Source: Prunus persica (lineage: Eukaryota; Streptophyta; Magnoliopsida; Rosales; Rosaceae). From it: DNA of 64,000 nucleotides. The position numbers were made by a program, and so were the translations under genes. The stretch is taken from positions 16,838,063 through 16,902,062 of the forward strand of contig NC_034016.1 in NCBI RefSeq assembly GCF_000346465.2. The letters run 5' to 3'. Below the pieces are notes generated by a model that was not told the origin of the DNA, made no database searches, and worked only from the letters and a program-made list of their open reading frames with translations. Of this stretch, positions 10,321 to 21,311 are shown in pieces. Position 1 is the stretch's first letter; every line of letters begins with the position of its first letter.

Positions 10321-10659
10321 ACAAGCACTAAGCACTCTATAAATTTAAAACTTTCAAAACATCAACATTTCATCAAACAATCCTAATTTCCAGCATATCA
10401 AACCTTCAATGACTCATCTAAGTTCACAAATTTCCAACACATTAAACATTCACCAAGCATATCCAGCATATTCACAATTCAGCAAGCAGGAAACAGAAAA
10501 TTAATTAAGAGTGTGAGAGAGTATTAAAGCATGAAACAGCATAAATAAAGACAAAATCTATAAGAGAGATAATGAAACAACAGAAAATAATCATTGACAA
10601 CAAATATCATCAATTTTATGAGACTAATGCTAACGATACCCCAAGTTATCAGAACTCAC

Positions 10660-10752
10660 CCCCAAGTTGTATACACCCTTTTCCCCCTCATTCTTCTCCA
10701 AGTTCTTTCCTTCACTACGTTTGCATTGCTTTCCCAAGTTGCGATTGTACTT
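10660..10752 (-). other. in-frame duplicated mini-exon B of the F-box gene
   Basis: 93 nt (31 codons, no stop) between acceptor CCATTAG and donor GTGAGTTCTG. The peptide contains NLGKQCKRSEGKNLEKNEGE and then KGVYNLG, a duplicate of the start of F-box exon 1. Phase 0 at both ends means it could be spliced in without breaking the frame. No evidence of use is available from sequence alone. Confidence 0.55.
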
Positions 10753-11415
10753 CTAATGGAAGAATCAGACCAGAAAAACAAACAAATTTTAAATTAAAAA
10801 AAACATGAAAAGAGTAAAGACAGGAATTTTACCGGTTGATCATCTCTCTTTAATTTCATGGTTTCATCACATTGTTAAATTTAACTTACATAAAGAATAA
10901 TGAAAAGAAAACAAGGATAACAACAATAAAACCAACCAACACGCACCCATATACAAGAGAGAGAACAAAGTATGGAAATTTTCTACAAGATAGATACGGA
11001 GAAATAAAAAGGATGTAACTTTTAAACCATTTAGAAATCTGGGTAACCAAAAAAAACAGGTGCCAACTTTATACCGGTTTAATATCTTGGAAATCAAAAG
11101 GATGCAACCTTCAAACCAATTAGATATCCAAGATATACAGAATGTGCAATTTCTGGGTCATCTAAGTTCACTGATTTCCAACACATTAAAGATTCAGCAA
11201 GCATAGCCAGCGTATTCACTTTTGACAATTCAGTGAGCATGAAACAGCAAATTAATTAGAGTATGAGAGAAAATTAAAGCATGAAACAGGAGAAATAAAG
11301 ACATAGTCTATAAGAGAGATCATGAAACAACAAAAAAAAAATCATTGACAACAAAGATCGGCAATTTTATGAGACTAAATGCTAACAGATACACAAGTCA
11401 TCAGTCAGAACTCAC

Positions 11416-11508
11416 TACCGAGTTGCATACTCCCTTTTCCCTTTCATTCTTTCCCAAGTACTTTCCTTCACTACGCCTGTGTCGCTTTCCCAAGTTGCGT
11501 TCATACTT
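11416..11508 (-). other. in-frame duplicated mini-exon C of the F-box gene
   Basis: Also 93 nt with no stop, between acceptor CTATTAG and donor GTGAGTTCTG. The peptide contains NLGKRHRRSEGKYLGKNERE. Upstream on the same strand, an ATG at 11940 is followed after two codons by a fourth GTGAGTTCT donor at 11934. ATG-GTG could therefore be a tiny start exon in phase 0 with B, C and exon 1. That start is inference. Confidence 0.5.
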
Positions 11509-12094
11509 CTAATAGAAGAATCAGCCCAGAAAAACAAACAAATTACAAATTTTTATTTTAAAAAAAATGAAAAAAGCAAGGACAGGAATTTTACTGGTTA
11601 ATCATCTCTCTTCAACTTCATGGTTTCATCACATTGTTAAATTTAACTTACACATAGAATAATCAAAATAAAACAATCATAATAACTACAATAAAACCAA
11701 CCATAACGCACCTATATACAAGAGAAAGAACAAAGGATGAAAATTTTCTACAAGTTAGATACGGAGAAATAAAAATGATGTAAATTTTAAACCATTTAGA
11801 AATCTGGGTAATTAAAAAAAAAAAAGGTGCCAACTTTATACCGGTTTAATATCTGGGACATCAAAAGCATTTCAAACCAATTAGCAATTTTATGAGACTA
11901 AATGCTAACAAATACCCAAGTTATAAGAACTCACCACCATTGGGACTGAGTCAGATTGATCCAAAATCACCACGAAAGCAGCAAGCACACCACCGGTTAG
12001 CAATTCGAGGCCTAGTTAAATTCAAATATAAATTTTAAAACAAATTATGTGAAGAAAGATTAAAATTAATTTAAAAATTGTTGAACAGGCTTAC

Positions 12095-12212
12095 GAAATT
12101 TCTGAGACTGAGACACTGATCAATTAGAGTGTGAGGGAGAGGACTGAGAAGATCGGCTGACTTGGTTCGGAAGGGTTAGGCGAGGGACTGAGAGTGAGGC
12201 ATCGCGGCAGAA

Positions 12213-12250
<38 letters not shown>
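12095..12250 (-). promoter_or_regulatory. 5' UTR-like exon and (GA)n tract of the F-box gene
   Basis: Sequence ending in donor GTAAGC (12089-12094) matches the plus-strand pseudogene's 5' exon at 3730-3878 (shared CACTCTCAGTCCCTCG, CTAACCCTTC and CAGTCTCAG blocks). A (GA)n microsatellite spans 12216-12249. (GA)n tracts are common in plant 5' UTRs. No transcript evidence is available. Confidence 0.5.
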
Positions 12251-12251
<1 letters not shown>

Positions 12252-12282
12252 TGGGATGCTGACTGAGGAAGAGGATTCGAAT

Positions 12283-13505
12283 GAGTTATCGGAAATATCG
12301 ATAATTTAAAAATACGAAAATTTCAATGGAAATATCTGGATATCAATATCGATAAAAATTAAATAAAAATTACGGAAATTGTAAGAAAAACTTGGAAATT
12401 TTTATTGAAACTTTGGAGGATGTTTATTTAGTCAATTATCTATTAGTTTGTCACAAAAAATTGGAATGAAATGCATTGCATAATGGATTTAATTTAAGTT
12501 GATTATATAGCGAGCTGACAAACACTATGAGTGTAGAAAATATGTAGTAATTAATGAAAGAAGATTAAACACACCACAATCATTTATATATAATGATTTA
12601 CTACATTATTTTACATTTTATACATTTTATACATTGCATGGTAAGATACATAAGTGACTTAATACCACATAGGGTTCCTATAAGGTTCAAATTTTTCACT
12701 ATCTTCATCATCTAGAATAAGTGTATTGTGAAGAGTAGTCATCAAATGATAAATTCCCAAAATAGTTTTGCATGTAATTGTTAACATGTCACCCATATGG
12801 ATCCGAGATTGGTTGACGTAGTCCATGAGCAAAATCATTTAAAGATTGAGTCAGATTCTTTTCATGAGCTGCTCAATTCCTTCCCAAAAGGAATGGGATA
12901 TGAAGGGTAGGGAAATGATTGGTTATGAGTATAATCATAATTACTACTTCCCATTCCAACAGAGTCCGAAGTTATAGATAACGAATCATCTTCTTGACTT
13001 GACAAAATTGCCTCGCCTCTTTCTCTACGAGTATAGTCCTTCCCTATGGCACCAATTCCTGGTCATTCCCGCCTACTCTCATGGTCCTCATCTTGTGAAC
13101 TTTGTTAAAGTAAGAAATGTAAGGTCCATCATTCCTTATCTGTCCATGTCTCAATATTTAGAAGAAAAAAGAACTTACCACTTGGACGCCACAATACAAA
13201 GCAAACCAAGGATGACTAATTTTACAAGAGGAAACACCTTGAATCCCCTTTGTGTTTTTTTCCCTTTTTTTTTTCTTCATCACATCGATATTTTTGATAT
13301 TTTCAATATTATAGCGATATTGTAACAAAATATTGCTAAAGTGTGAGCGAAATTATCGACGTCGATATTTTTTGATATTATTGTCGATATTCTCGATATT
13401 TATATGATATGTGCATGGATACGTTTCGAAATATCCGTGATTCGAAAAAACGATAATATCCTCGATATTTCATCGATATTATCGATATTTTAGACTATGG
13501 ATAGG
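12283..13505. mobile_element. ATCGAT-rich inverted-end element, about 1.2 kb
   Basis: The left end (12283-12355) has repeated ATATCGATA/AATATCGAT strings. The right end (13275-13500) has many CGATATT/ATCGATATT strings of opposite sense, so the two ends can pair. The interior is AT-rich, with an open frame at 12999-13325 that has no recognised domain. It is probably a non-autonomous DNA transposon. I could not delimit a target duplication. Confidence 0.4.
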
Positions 13506-13529
13506 AGGGACAAACCTCAAAAAGAAAAC

Positions 13530-13830
13530 AACTAACTAAAACAGATCAAGCGAGGCCTAACAACTCTTAAAAAATCATCTTCTAAAAAAGAGTTAACTCA
13601 AAACAGGGCCTTATCCAAATAACTAACCCCCAAATCCAAGTTAAAGTTCCAATTAGCTATACGATCAGCAACAACATTCATTTCTCTGTAAACATGAACA
13701 AAATGACAGTTGCCAATACACCTCATAAAAACACAACAGCTCTGAATTAATGCAGCAAGAAGATGACAACACAAAATACCAACATGCTGAACAAGGAAAC
13801 GGTCCACTCTTCTACCACTTCCAATCCAAA
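13530..13830 (-). mobile_element. LINE remnant with RNase H-like C-terminus
   Basis: An open frame at 13598-13807 on the minus strand encodes VHVYREMNVVADRIANW, matching the C-terminal part of the RNase H domain found in plant non-LTR retrotransposons. The upstream polymerase region is missing, so this is a 5'-truncated relic. Confidence 0.6.
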
Positions 13831-14402
13831 TACGGTAGAATTATGGGTTATGTGGAAAAATAGGGTTGGACCTACAGGAGAACTGAGGTGTGCTTCCCAT
13901 CTAAAATATATATATACTTTTTTTTTAGTTGTTCACATATTAGGGAACAGTTAAAATGTAGCACGATACTATGTCTTGTAAAATTATTTATTAGAGGTCT
14001 AAATATAGACCTCTCCACCTACAGATAGTCTAAACATAGTCCATCATAAAATTTAGCCCACCATTTATATTTTTAACTTCATGGGTCTCAAGGTCATGTG
14101 CAAGGCATGTGATCACTTTTAATTATGATTATAATACATATGGATATGTCCTTACTAAAACACACCACTTGTAATAATGGTCAAAGTTCATGGACCATCG
14201 GCATAAAAATTTTCAAAATTAAAATTAAAGAAACCATCACCATTTTTTTTCCCCCTAAAAAAAATTGGTTTTATAGTGTTGTTAAATTGTTTAATTGATC
14301 TCCAACTAAATCTCTTTGTCTTTCCCAATCTTTCACTATTTTCCTACTATATCTCAAATTATCTCCTCGTCTTTGCACGTGCCCCAACCTGTCTCAAATG
14401 GA
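13831..14402. repeat. intergenic; holds segmental copy A (14096-14235)
   Basis: 14096-14235 is repeated at 15600-15690 and 16477-16525. Shared blocks are GTGCAAGGCA, TTTTAATTATGATT, ATGGATATGTCCT, and CATCGGCATAAA followed by TTTTCAAAATTAAA. Copy A lacks the retroelement found in copy B. There is otherwise no gene. Confidence 0.5.
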
Positions 14403-14760
14403 AACCAGAGTTTTAGAATTGTTGAGACTTGACGAGCACATCTCATGTCTGATGGCTTGCTTGCGCCAGGCGAACAAGGTAAAGTGAGATCAATATCGCG
14501 AAATCAACAACGACATCGCCATTACCATTACCTGTCACTTGGACCTAGAAACTGTGATTTTTCTCAAGAAATCGAAGGGGGATTGGAATCCAAAATAGTT
14601 TTTGGTTCGATCTGAAGAACCTGACCATGCTGATCGTGCTCTGAAACGAACAAAGGAAAAGAGGGAGGAGATAGCTCGATTCTGGTTATCCTCCAACATC
14701 CCTTCACCACAACCATCCACATCCCCAAAACCATCCACATATAATAGAGGGAAGAACTAT
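14403..14760 (+). other. possible exon relic, unrecognised
   Basis: An ATG at about 14400 opens a short frame (METRVLELLRLDEHISCLMA...) up to a GTAAAG-type donor near 14480. A further basic segment follows at 14600-14690 (PDHADRALKRTKEKREE). I recognise no family. It is too short and broken to call a gene. Confidence 0.25.
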
Positions 14761-14805
14761 GGCAATAGTACTTAAAAAATTGAAATAGACGATGGTTGCA
14801 GGTTG

Positions 14806-14810
<5 letters not shown>

Positions 14811-14839
<29 letters not shown>
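14811..14839. repeat. (TA)n microsatellite
   Basis: Uninterrupted TA dinucleotide run. Confidence 0.9.
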
Positions 14840-14844
<5 letters not shown>

Positions 14845-14859
14845 CTGTTATCTTTGCTT

Positions 14860-15599
14860 ATGGCACCAGATAAGCGTGACTTACAAACTAACATGCGATA
14901 TACATTTTGTACAAGACTAAAAATCCCACTGTTCGTCGACCACGATGTTGCATTGGTTATCACCAGTGTTGCTGATTCTGGTGGACTGGAGGTCGTTGAG
15001 TAAGTCCATTTGCTTGGGCCTTTTTTTTGGTGGAATTGCAGTCCAACTAGTGAGTGAGACAAACCGAAAATGTTCAAGAATTCAATTGCAGTTGATCAAG
15101 AATTACTTAATGTGTTTGTGATTAGACTTGTTTTGGGGTTTAGGGTTTAGAGGGGTCAATAGATTGTGTAAAAGAAAAGGAAATACTTGTTTTGGGGTCA
15201 TTAAGATTGTGCAGTTCATGCAAAAGACAACCGAAAGTTACTTGTGTTTTGTTAAGCGTTCCTATTATATGTAAATGATCCCACTGGAAATTCAGCAATG
15301 TGAAGTGTACCCAGATGTACTTGAATTGTATTTCTTGCAATATGTTACAGTATGCAGTCCAACAAAATCATCAGCACAAGTGCAACCTAATTACAAGAAT
15401 AGGTTTTTAACTTTTGTTATCCAGTAAAAATGATCACCTGCCTTGGAGATAATATTAAGCTAAGGACAATTCCATCTCTCAAGATCATAAGAAATTCTTA
15501 CAGTCGATTTGGGGAAGTAATTCAAAGCCCAATCAAACACTTGGAGAGCTGGTGACAAAATGGAGGGAAGGATCGGGGTTTAATTGGCTAATTTAGTGG
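14860..15599. other. no recognised feature
   Basis: A mixed intergenic stretch. Short open frames (for example 14803-15003) lack recognisable motifs. Confidence 0.4.
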
Positions 15600-15769
15600 T
15601 GATGTGCAAGGCAGGTGATCATTTTTAATTATGATTTTAATACATGGATATGTCCTGCTACTAAGAAAACTAATGGACCCATACGTGTGTGAGTAATCTC
15701 CTCCCTTATAGTTTAAATTATCGCTTGTATTAAAAATAAAAAGAACCAAACCAAGGGACCCAAATGTAA

Positions 15770-16462
15770 AAACAACTTTTATGGTGGTTTATCTAAAAAA
15801 CCTCAAACCCCTCTCTCTCAAGAAACACTTCTAAAGCTGTTTTCACTTTGAGGGGGGGAGGAAGTCACTGTTCTTCCTCCCTTCTCCCCTCTTCTTTTCC
15901 TCCCTTCTCCTCTTCCCCCACTTTTAGAGACAAAAGATTTCCCCTATTTTGTCTTTTTTGTCTTCGTTTTGTTATGATTTTCCTCCAACCATCACAGCCA
16001 GCTACATCTCGACGTCGAATCTCCACATGGGTTTCGGCATCGAATCTCTACCACCATCTATATTACAGTTTCTTTATGTTTGGAATAAGTCACAAAGACT
16101 CGTTGGGTTCTTTGTGTGGTTTTCACCTCTCCTTTTGTGAGAGCTTTTCACCTCTCATTTGTGAGAGCTTTTCATCTCTCCTTTGTAAGAGTTTTATTTG
16201 TATTGTTATAGCTTGGTTTTTTCAAGCTTTATCTCTTTTTTATTATTCTTAGTTTACAATCTTAGTTGGGATGCTTATGGCAGAGTTTCTTCGATCCTGC
16301 GTGATCATTAGTAGAGCCACATCAGATTGTCTTAATTTTGATGTTAGATTGCTCCGTTATTGTAATGCCCTTTTGTGGCTAGTTTATAATGGTATTTTGT
16401 GGCTAATGACTTTATTGACTGAATTATAAATGCAATCCTAAAATTTCTCAACAACAAAAAAA
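15770..16462 (+). mobile_element. non-LTR-type retroinsertion with 14-bp target duplication
   Basis: The 693-bp segment is flanked by direct repeats GGACCCAAATGTAA (15756-15769 and 16463-16476). It ends in an A-rich tail (CAACAACAAAAAAA). It splits copy B of the segment that is uninterrupted at 14096-14235. It contains an open frame of 134 residues (15848-16252), rich in Ser and Phe, without recognised domains. The long target duplication and A-tail indicate target-primed reverse transcription, as for a SINE, a truncated LINE or a retroposed transcript. Confidence 0.75.
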
Positions 16463-16529
16463 GGACCCAAATGTAACAATGGTCTGCTTTGTCCATCGGC
16501 ATAAATTTTTTCAAAATTAAAAGACTATT

Positions 16530-17401
16530 TTTATGAAGGAAGCTAAGATTGGGCCATTAATTTTTTCTTTACCAGAAAAAATAAGACCTTGTTTGTTCTT
16601 TTGACCTCTTTACCCTTTCCACTATGTTGTGGAGGTATTATGATGGGTTGAAAAAGTATTTTGGTTTCTTCATTATATGAGGTTGGGTTGAAAACTTGGC
16701 ATGGATGCTGCAATATGTGAATAATTTTTGTTTTTCAAGTAACTATGAACAATCGAATACAAACCAGGGCACTCATGTGGGAATTTGGAAATAACATATG
16801 AAATCTTGACCCCATCCTTATTATAAATAAAAAACCATGCCTCTGCATCATATATGACGACAGCACCTTTGGCATCTATCCATATATCATAAGTTTCCCT
16901 TCATAGTTACATGAATTTAATATTGGTGTGCAATATATGATTGTTTAAGCAAATAGTAGAAGAAGAGAATGAGAAAATGCGTTTCAACATTCAAGAACAG
17001 AAAGCTTTCTCGGCCACATACATGGATATCCATTAAAAGGTCACCATTGCTTCAATTAATTATATGATTAACAGAAACAGTTTGAGCTTTTTTTCATTAA
17101 TTAAATGGGAATTTGAATGTGACAAGAGGAATGTGTTCTGTAGCATAGGATAAATGTGTCAGCATGGGATCTTCTGTTTTCATCTCCAAGGAACCAGGTC
17201 ATTTGGATTTGTCTGCTCATATCCAGTTGATATTTCCAATGTTTCTTGTTTGATTCGAGCAACTGAAAGACTGAATGAGCAGAAATTTGGGTTTTTTGCC
17301 TTTTTTTTCCGAGATTGATTCTGAGCATTTCTTTCTTGTTTATAAAGTCGAGTTTGGGGAACAGGTTTGTCTCATTGCACTATAACAAGCTCTATCTATC
17401 T
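16530..17401. other. 5' flank of the COBRA-like gene
   Basis: AT-rich region with no gene. TTTATAAAG at 17339-17347 is a possible TATA element about 60 bases before the predicted start codon. Confidence 0.35.
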
Positions 17402-20259
17402 ATGCCTTGCTTCTCATTCCCAAACCCTAAAATGACTTGCATCTATTCTTGTTTGTGGCCTTTTGCACTGGTGTCCATGTTGTTAGTTGCTATGTGCAGT
17501 TTCTCAGGCATGAACATGAGCCATCATCGTATTGATAGTCATATGTTGCTTCTTGTTTCTGGTTTTGGGAGAGAATGTTTGTTGCTAAATTGGATGCTGC
17601 TTTCTTTGCTTTGCAGATTGCTATGATCCTTTGGACCCAAATGGAAACTTTACGATTATTTTCGACACTTATGGTTGGACAGATGACGGCTATTTGGTTA
17701 GCATGCTGTGATTCTGCTCAAACCTTGATGTTGTTTGGTTCAATTATATCACCAGGAACAGATTTTTAAAAACAACTAGAAATTTTTTTGAAGCTGCACT
17801 TTTAACATCCACAACTTTATGACTGCCAAATATTCTGAGGCAATTGGAATCCTGTGAAGCTCATACTTTCATCATTTTAGTGTACATTTGTGTAAACTGT
17901 TATCTCCAAAACCCCTATTTTCTTAGTACAAGGCCTTTATAAACTCTGTTTTTTTTATTACAGAAACACAATTTTTTTTGGGACTTCTAAAAAACTTGCA
18001 CCTTCAACATCCCATTGAAGATTTCATCATTTTAATCTTCTTAGTTAGACTTTGTTTGCACACTCCTGCCTGTCCAACGACATTTATAGTTGTTCTGCAC
18101 AAGGCTGAATGTGTGAACAAACTTTGGAGTGTCACTTGTATGTTTTTTATTATGAAATCTTGAAATATTTGTGAGCAAGCCTATACACAATATGCAACTA
18201 CTAACAGAAACTTTTGCAGGCAAAAGTAACCATCCAAAATTTATTTCAGTATCGTCACGTGGACAAGCCTGGTTGGCAGATTGGGTGGATATGGCAGCAG
18301 AATGAAGTCATTTGGTCAATGAATGGTGCCTTTGCCACAGAACAAGGAAACTGCTCAAACTACAAGACTGATATACCACACTCCTGCAAGAAAGATCCTG
18401 AAATACTTGATCTCATGCCTGATGCTTCTTCAGATAACAAATCCGAAGACTGCTGCCGCAGTGGTGTTCTTGATGCCCTGGCTATCAATCCCTCCAAGTC
18501 TTTCTCTTCCTTTGGAATTAAAGTTGGCAACTTGGGAGGAGCTCCTTTTTCAGGACATCCACCTCTGAATCTTACTCTGAATGCACCAGGTCCTGGTTAC
18601 ACTTGTGGGCCACTTAAGAGTGTTGATCCCACAGTTTCTTTAGATTTTGGGGGTAGAAGACAGCGCCAAGTTTTCAGTAAGCACTTTAACCAATTCATAT
18701 ATGCGGAAATGTTCTCTTGTCATACCATTTGGTAACATAAAACCATTTTTTCAGACCACAAGCAACAGAAGTCTGTTAACAAAACATTACCCTACGTATG
18801 CATACGTATAAAATTGAGATTTTCTCCTAACAGTTTGTGAATCATAACCATTGATTATATACAGTTATGTATGAATGTGGTTCAGATTCACAGTTCTGAC
18901 ATACAATTAACGTATGCTACTTCGGGATTCTTTTTCTTACTTTGTTGGATGATAGGAAAACCTTTGATGTTAGCATTTCATCATTTACTTGTTTGCAGGA
19001 ACATGGAAAGCAATATGCACTTATTCCAGTTATTTAGCTAGTGAGACTCCAGTCTGTTGCGTTTCACTCTCTTCATTTTACAATCCTGAGATCACATCAT
19101 GCCCCAAGTGTAGCTGTGGATGCAGAGAAGTAACAGACAAAAACTTCGGTACATGTTTAAGGTTGGGTTGCTTTTTTTTTTTTTTGCTGCATCCATAACA
19201 GTGAGAGCTGCTGCTTATGCAAGTTAATTTGAACTCAGCTAATCCTCTCTTTCTTTCTCTGTCTCTTCCTCTTTGTGATAACAGGCCAGCTTACCCCTTC
19301 CCAGCAATGTCACTAACAGGGGATAATTCAGGAGCTAATTTTATGGGTGCTCAAGACCCGGTGAAATGCACAGATCATATGTGCCCTATTCGAGTTCATT
19401 GGCATGTCAAGACCAGCTATGTGGATCACTGGAGAATTAAACTTACAATTACTAACTACAACTATCAGAGGAACTTCTCAAACTGGAATGTACTGGTCCA
19501 GCACCCTGGTCTCTCCATGAATCCAATAACGTATAGTTTCAACAGCAAATTGCTTCAGCCTAGCTTTAGAGGTACTTACTCTATTTCGTATCTGTTGTTC
19601 AATAACGTGGGAAGTACATAGAATAAATGTTGAACATAATCAACTTGGTTGTGTAGATTAATCTGTAGTAGAAAGGATAATGTAACTTTAACTGTTACAA
19701 TCCAGTGACGTGACCCAATAAACCCTTACAACTCTTTGTACGTACAAAACTAGATTGTCTGGTGACATAAGCTCGTGAATTCATACGTACCATTAGGTTA
19801 ATTGTATATGTGATTGTGATTCACAGTATGACAACATAAACACACATGTCCGGGTAGTCTAGCAACACGAGTCTGAAATGGAACAATACCCTTTATTCTA
19901 TTACCACTGTGATTAAATAAGTTCTAGTTTCTCAAACATTGGAAACTGTTGCAGACGCAGTTGCCCTCTTCTGGGGTATAGCCTTTGTTAATGAAGAGCT
20001 GATTGCTACTGATGAGGATGGAGTGGGTTCAGTGTCAACAGAGATACTTTTGGAAAAAGACTCAGAATCATTCACATTCAAAAATGGATGGGCTTTTCCA
20101 AGAAGGGTATATTTCAATGGAGAAAACTGTGAGATGCCCTTACCAGACACTTTCCCAATGTTACCAAATGGCACCTCCAAAACACAACCACCAACACATT
20201 GGCTCTTCCATCTTCTCATCTTTTTGATTTCCCATCTTCTCATCTTACATGCCCTTTGA
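17402..20259 (+). CDS. COBRA-like GPI-anchored protein
   Basis: Six exons: 17402-17528, 17617-17696, 18220-18676, 18999-19148, 19290-19571 and 19955-20259. They total 1401 nt, 466 residues. COBRA proteins are extracellular GPI-anchored proteins that guide cellulose deposition and oriented cell expansion. The order seen is a signal peptide (CLWPFALVSMLLVAM), a CYDPLDPNGNFTI start of the mature domain, the CCVSLSSFYNP motif, a CSCGC cysteine cluster, DHMCPIRVHWHVK, the conserved GWAFPRRVYFNGENCEMP near the end, and a hydrophobic C-terminus fit for GPI transamidation. Starts at 17402 or 17432 are both possible; the second gives a tidier signal peptide. The exon 4/5 junction is less certain. The obvious acceptor at 19284 gives a stop, and an AG five bases downstream (19288-19289) restores the frame. 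The exact COBL number cannot be assigned. Confidence 0.88.
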
Positions 20260-21311
20260 ATTTGAAATCTGATAAACTCACCCCACAAGCTTGCTTTGAG
20301 TGTTTTCCCCACAATTTTTAAGCCATTTTATTCCCCTGTGGTCTTGAACTTGATGGTTCTTATTGAGTACAAATTCTTAACTTTCTATATACATTGTTTG
20401 CAGAGTATATACATGAATTGTAATGTATTTGCAAAATTTGATTTTGTTTTTGTTTTTTGGGCAGATGTACAATAATTATGTAACTGTTTGATGCGAATTG
20501 GTGTTGATAATTACAATGTTGATCATACAAATTTGTCATAATCTGTTGAAAGTCTTCATTAAGATGATATTGATTTGATAAACTTGGTCTTTATTTTACT
20601 CCATATGATCTAATTAGTGTCTACCTCAACTAGTCTTTCCCCTTCATTATCAAAGACCCGTATCGTATCAAATTTGTTTGTGTGTAAGTTATCATAATAT
20701 CTTTTGACAAAAAATTTGACAATGCCAAATTTATGTTAACAATTGAGGCATCACTTTGGGGACTTCTCATACAAAATTTTTGTGACATCGACACTCTTGA
20801 AAATCATTTGCCACTCAAACCGTCGGCAATTTAGATTGCCACGCAAACTATATATGATATTATAGTTGACTTGTAAATCCAATGTTCTACATTGTAAAGT
20901 AGTATTTGATTCCATCATGAAACATGGCTTGTCTTAATTTGTTTGATCTACAAACCAAGCAGACAATAATAATAATTATTATTATTATTACTTTGTTTAT
21001 TTTAACAACAACAGAAGAACCCCACAAAGAAATATCCCTGAAAAGTTGAAACCGTGCTGATTAGAACACGTGGACCAATGCTCTCTAATCATAGATCAGC
21101 GTCACCAATCAACGGTCAGCGATCCAATTCGATGCAATGCCTTCTAACTCATTAATTACGGAATTGTCCTCACCCTCTGCCTCGTCTTCTCTGGTCTCTC
21201 AGCTGTAAAACAAAGTCACACTCTGTTTGATTCAGAACTTAAATTCTGTTTGGTTGACAAGAAAGAAAATCGGAGAGAAAACAAAGGAAAATAATCCAAA
21301 AAGAAAAAATT
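20260..21311. other. intergenic, COBL 3' flank and MTN 5' flank
   Basis: No gene. It contains a short (ATT/AAT)n palindromic run at about 20968-20990. A CT-rich leader-like stretch with AAAACAAAGTCACA at 21207-21220 is shared with the second MTN copy at 25133-25146, so the leader was duplicated along with the gene. Confidence 0.5.

Larger units (their letters stand above)
9793..11940 (-). repeat. tandem repeats in the 5' intron of the F-box gene
   Basis: Three diverged units share, in order, a mini-exon-like block, a GAAGAATCAG-CCAGAAAAACA block, GGTT(G/A)ATCATCTCTCTT, a TTTCATCACATTGTTAAATTTAAC block and a GAGAAATAAAAA/TTTTAAACCATTTAGA block. The anchor TTTCCCAAGTTGC(A/G) occurs at about 9770, 10730 and 11485. 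The first unit is the real exon 1 and lacks the ATCATCTCTC block. Confidence 0.75.

Noticed and set aside
14811..14839. (TA)n as a promoter TATA region
   Set aside because: A simple microsatellite with no gene immediately downstream.
15848..16252. 134-residue frame as an independent host gene
   Set aside because: It is wholly inside the retroinsertion bounded by a 14-bp target duplication and shows low-complexity Ser/Phe content.
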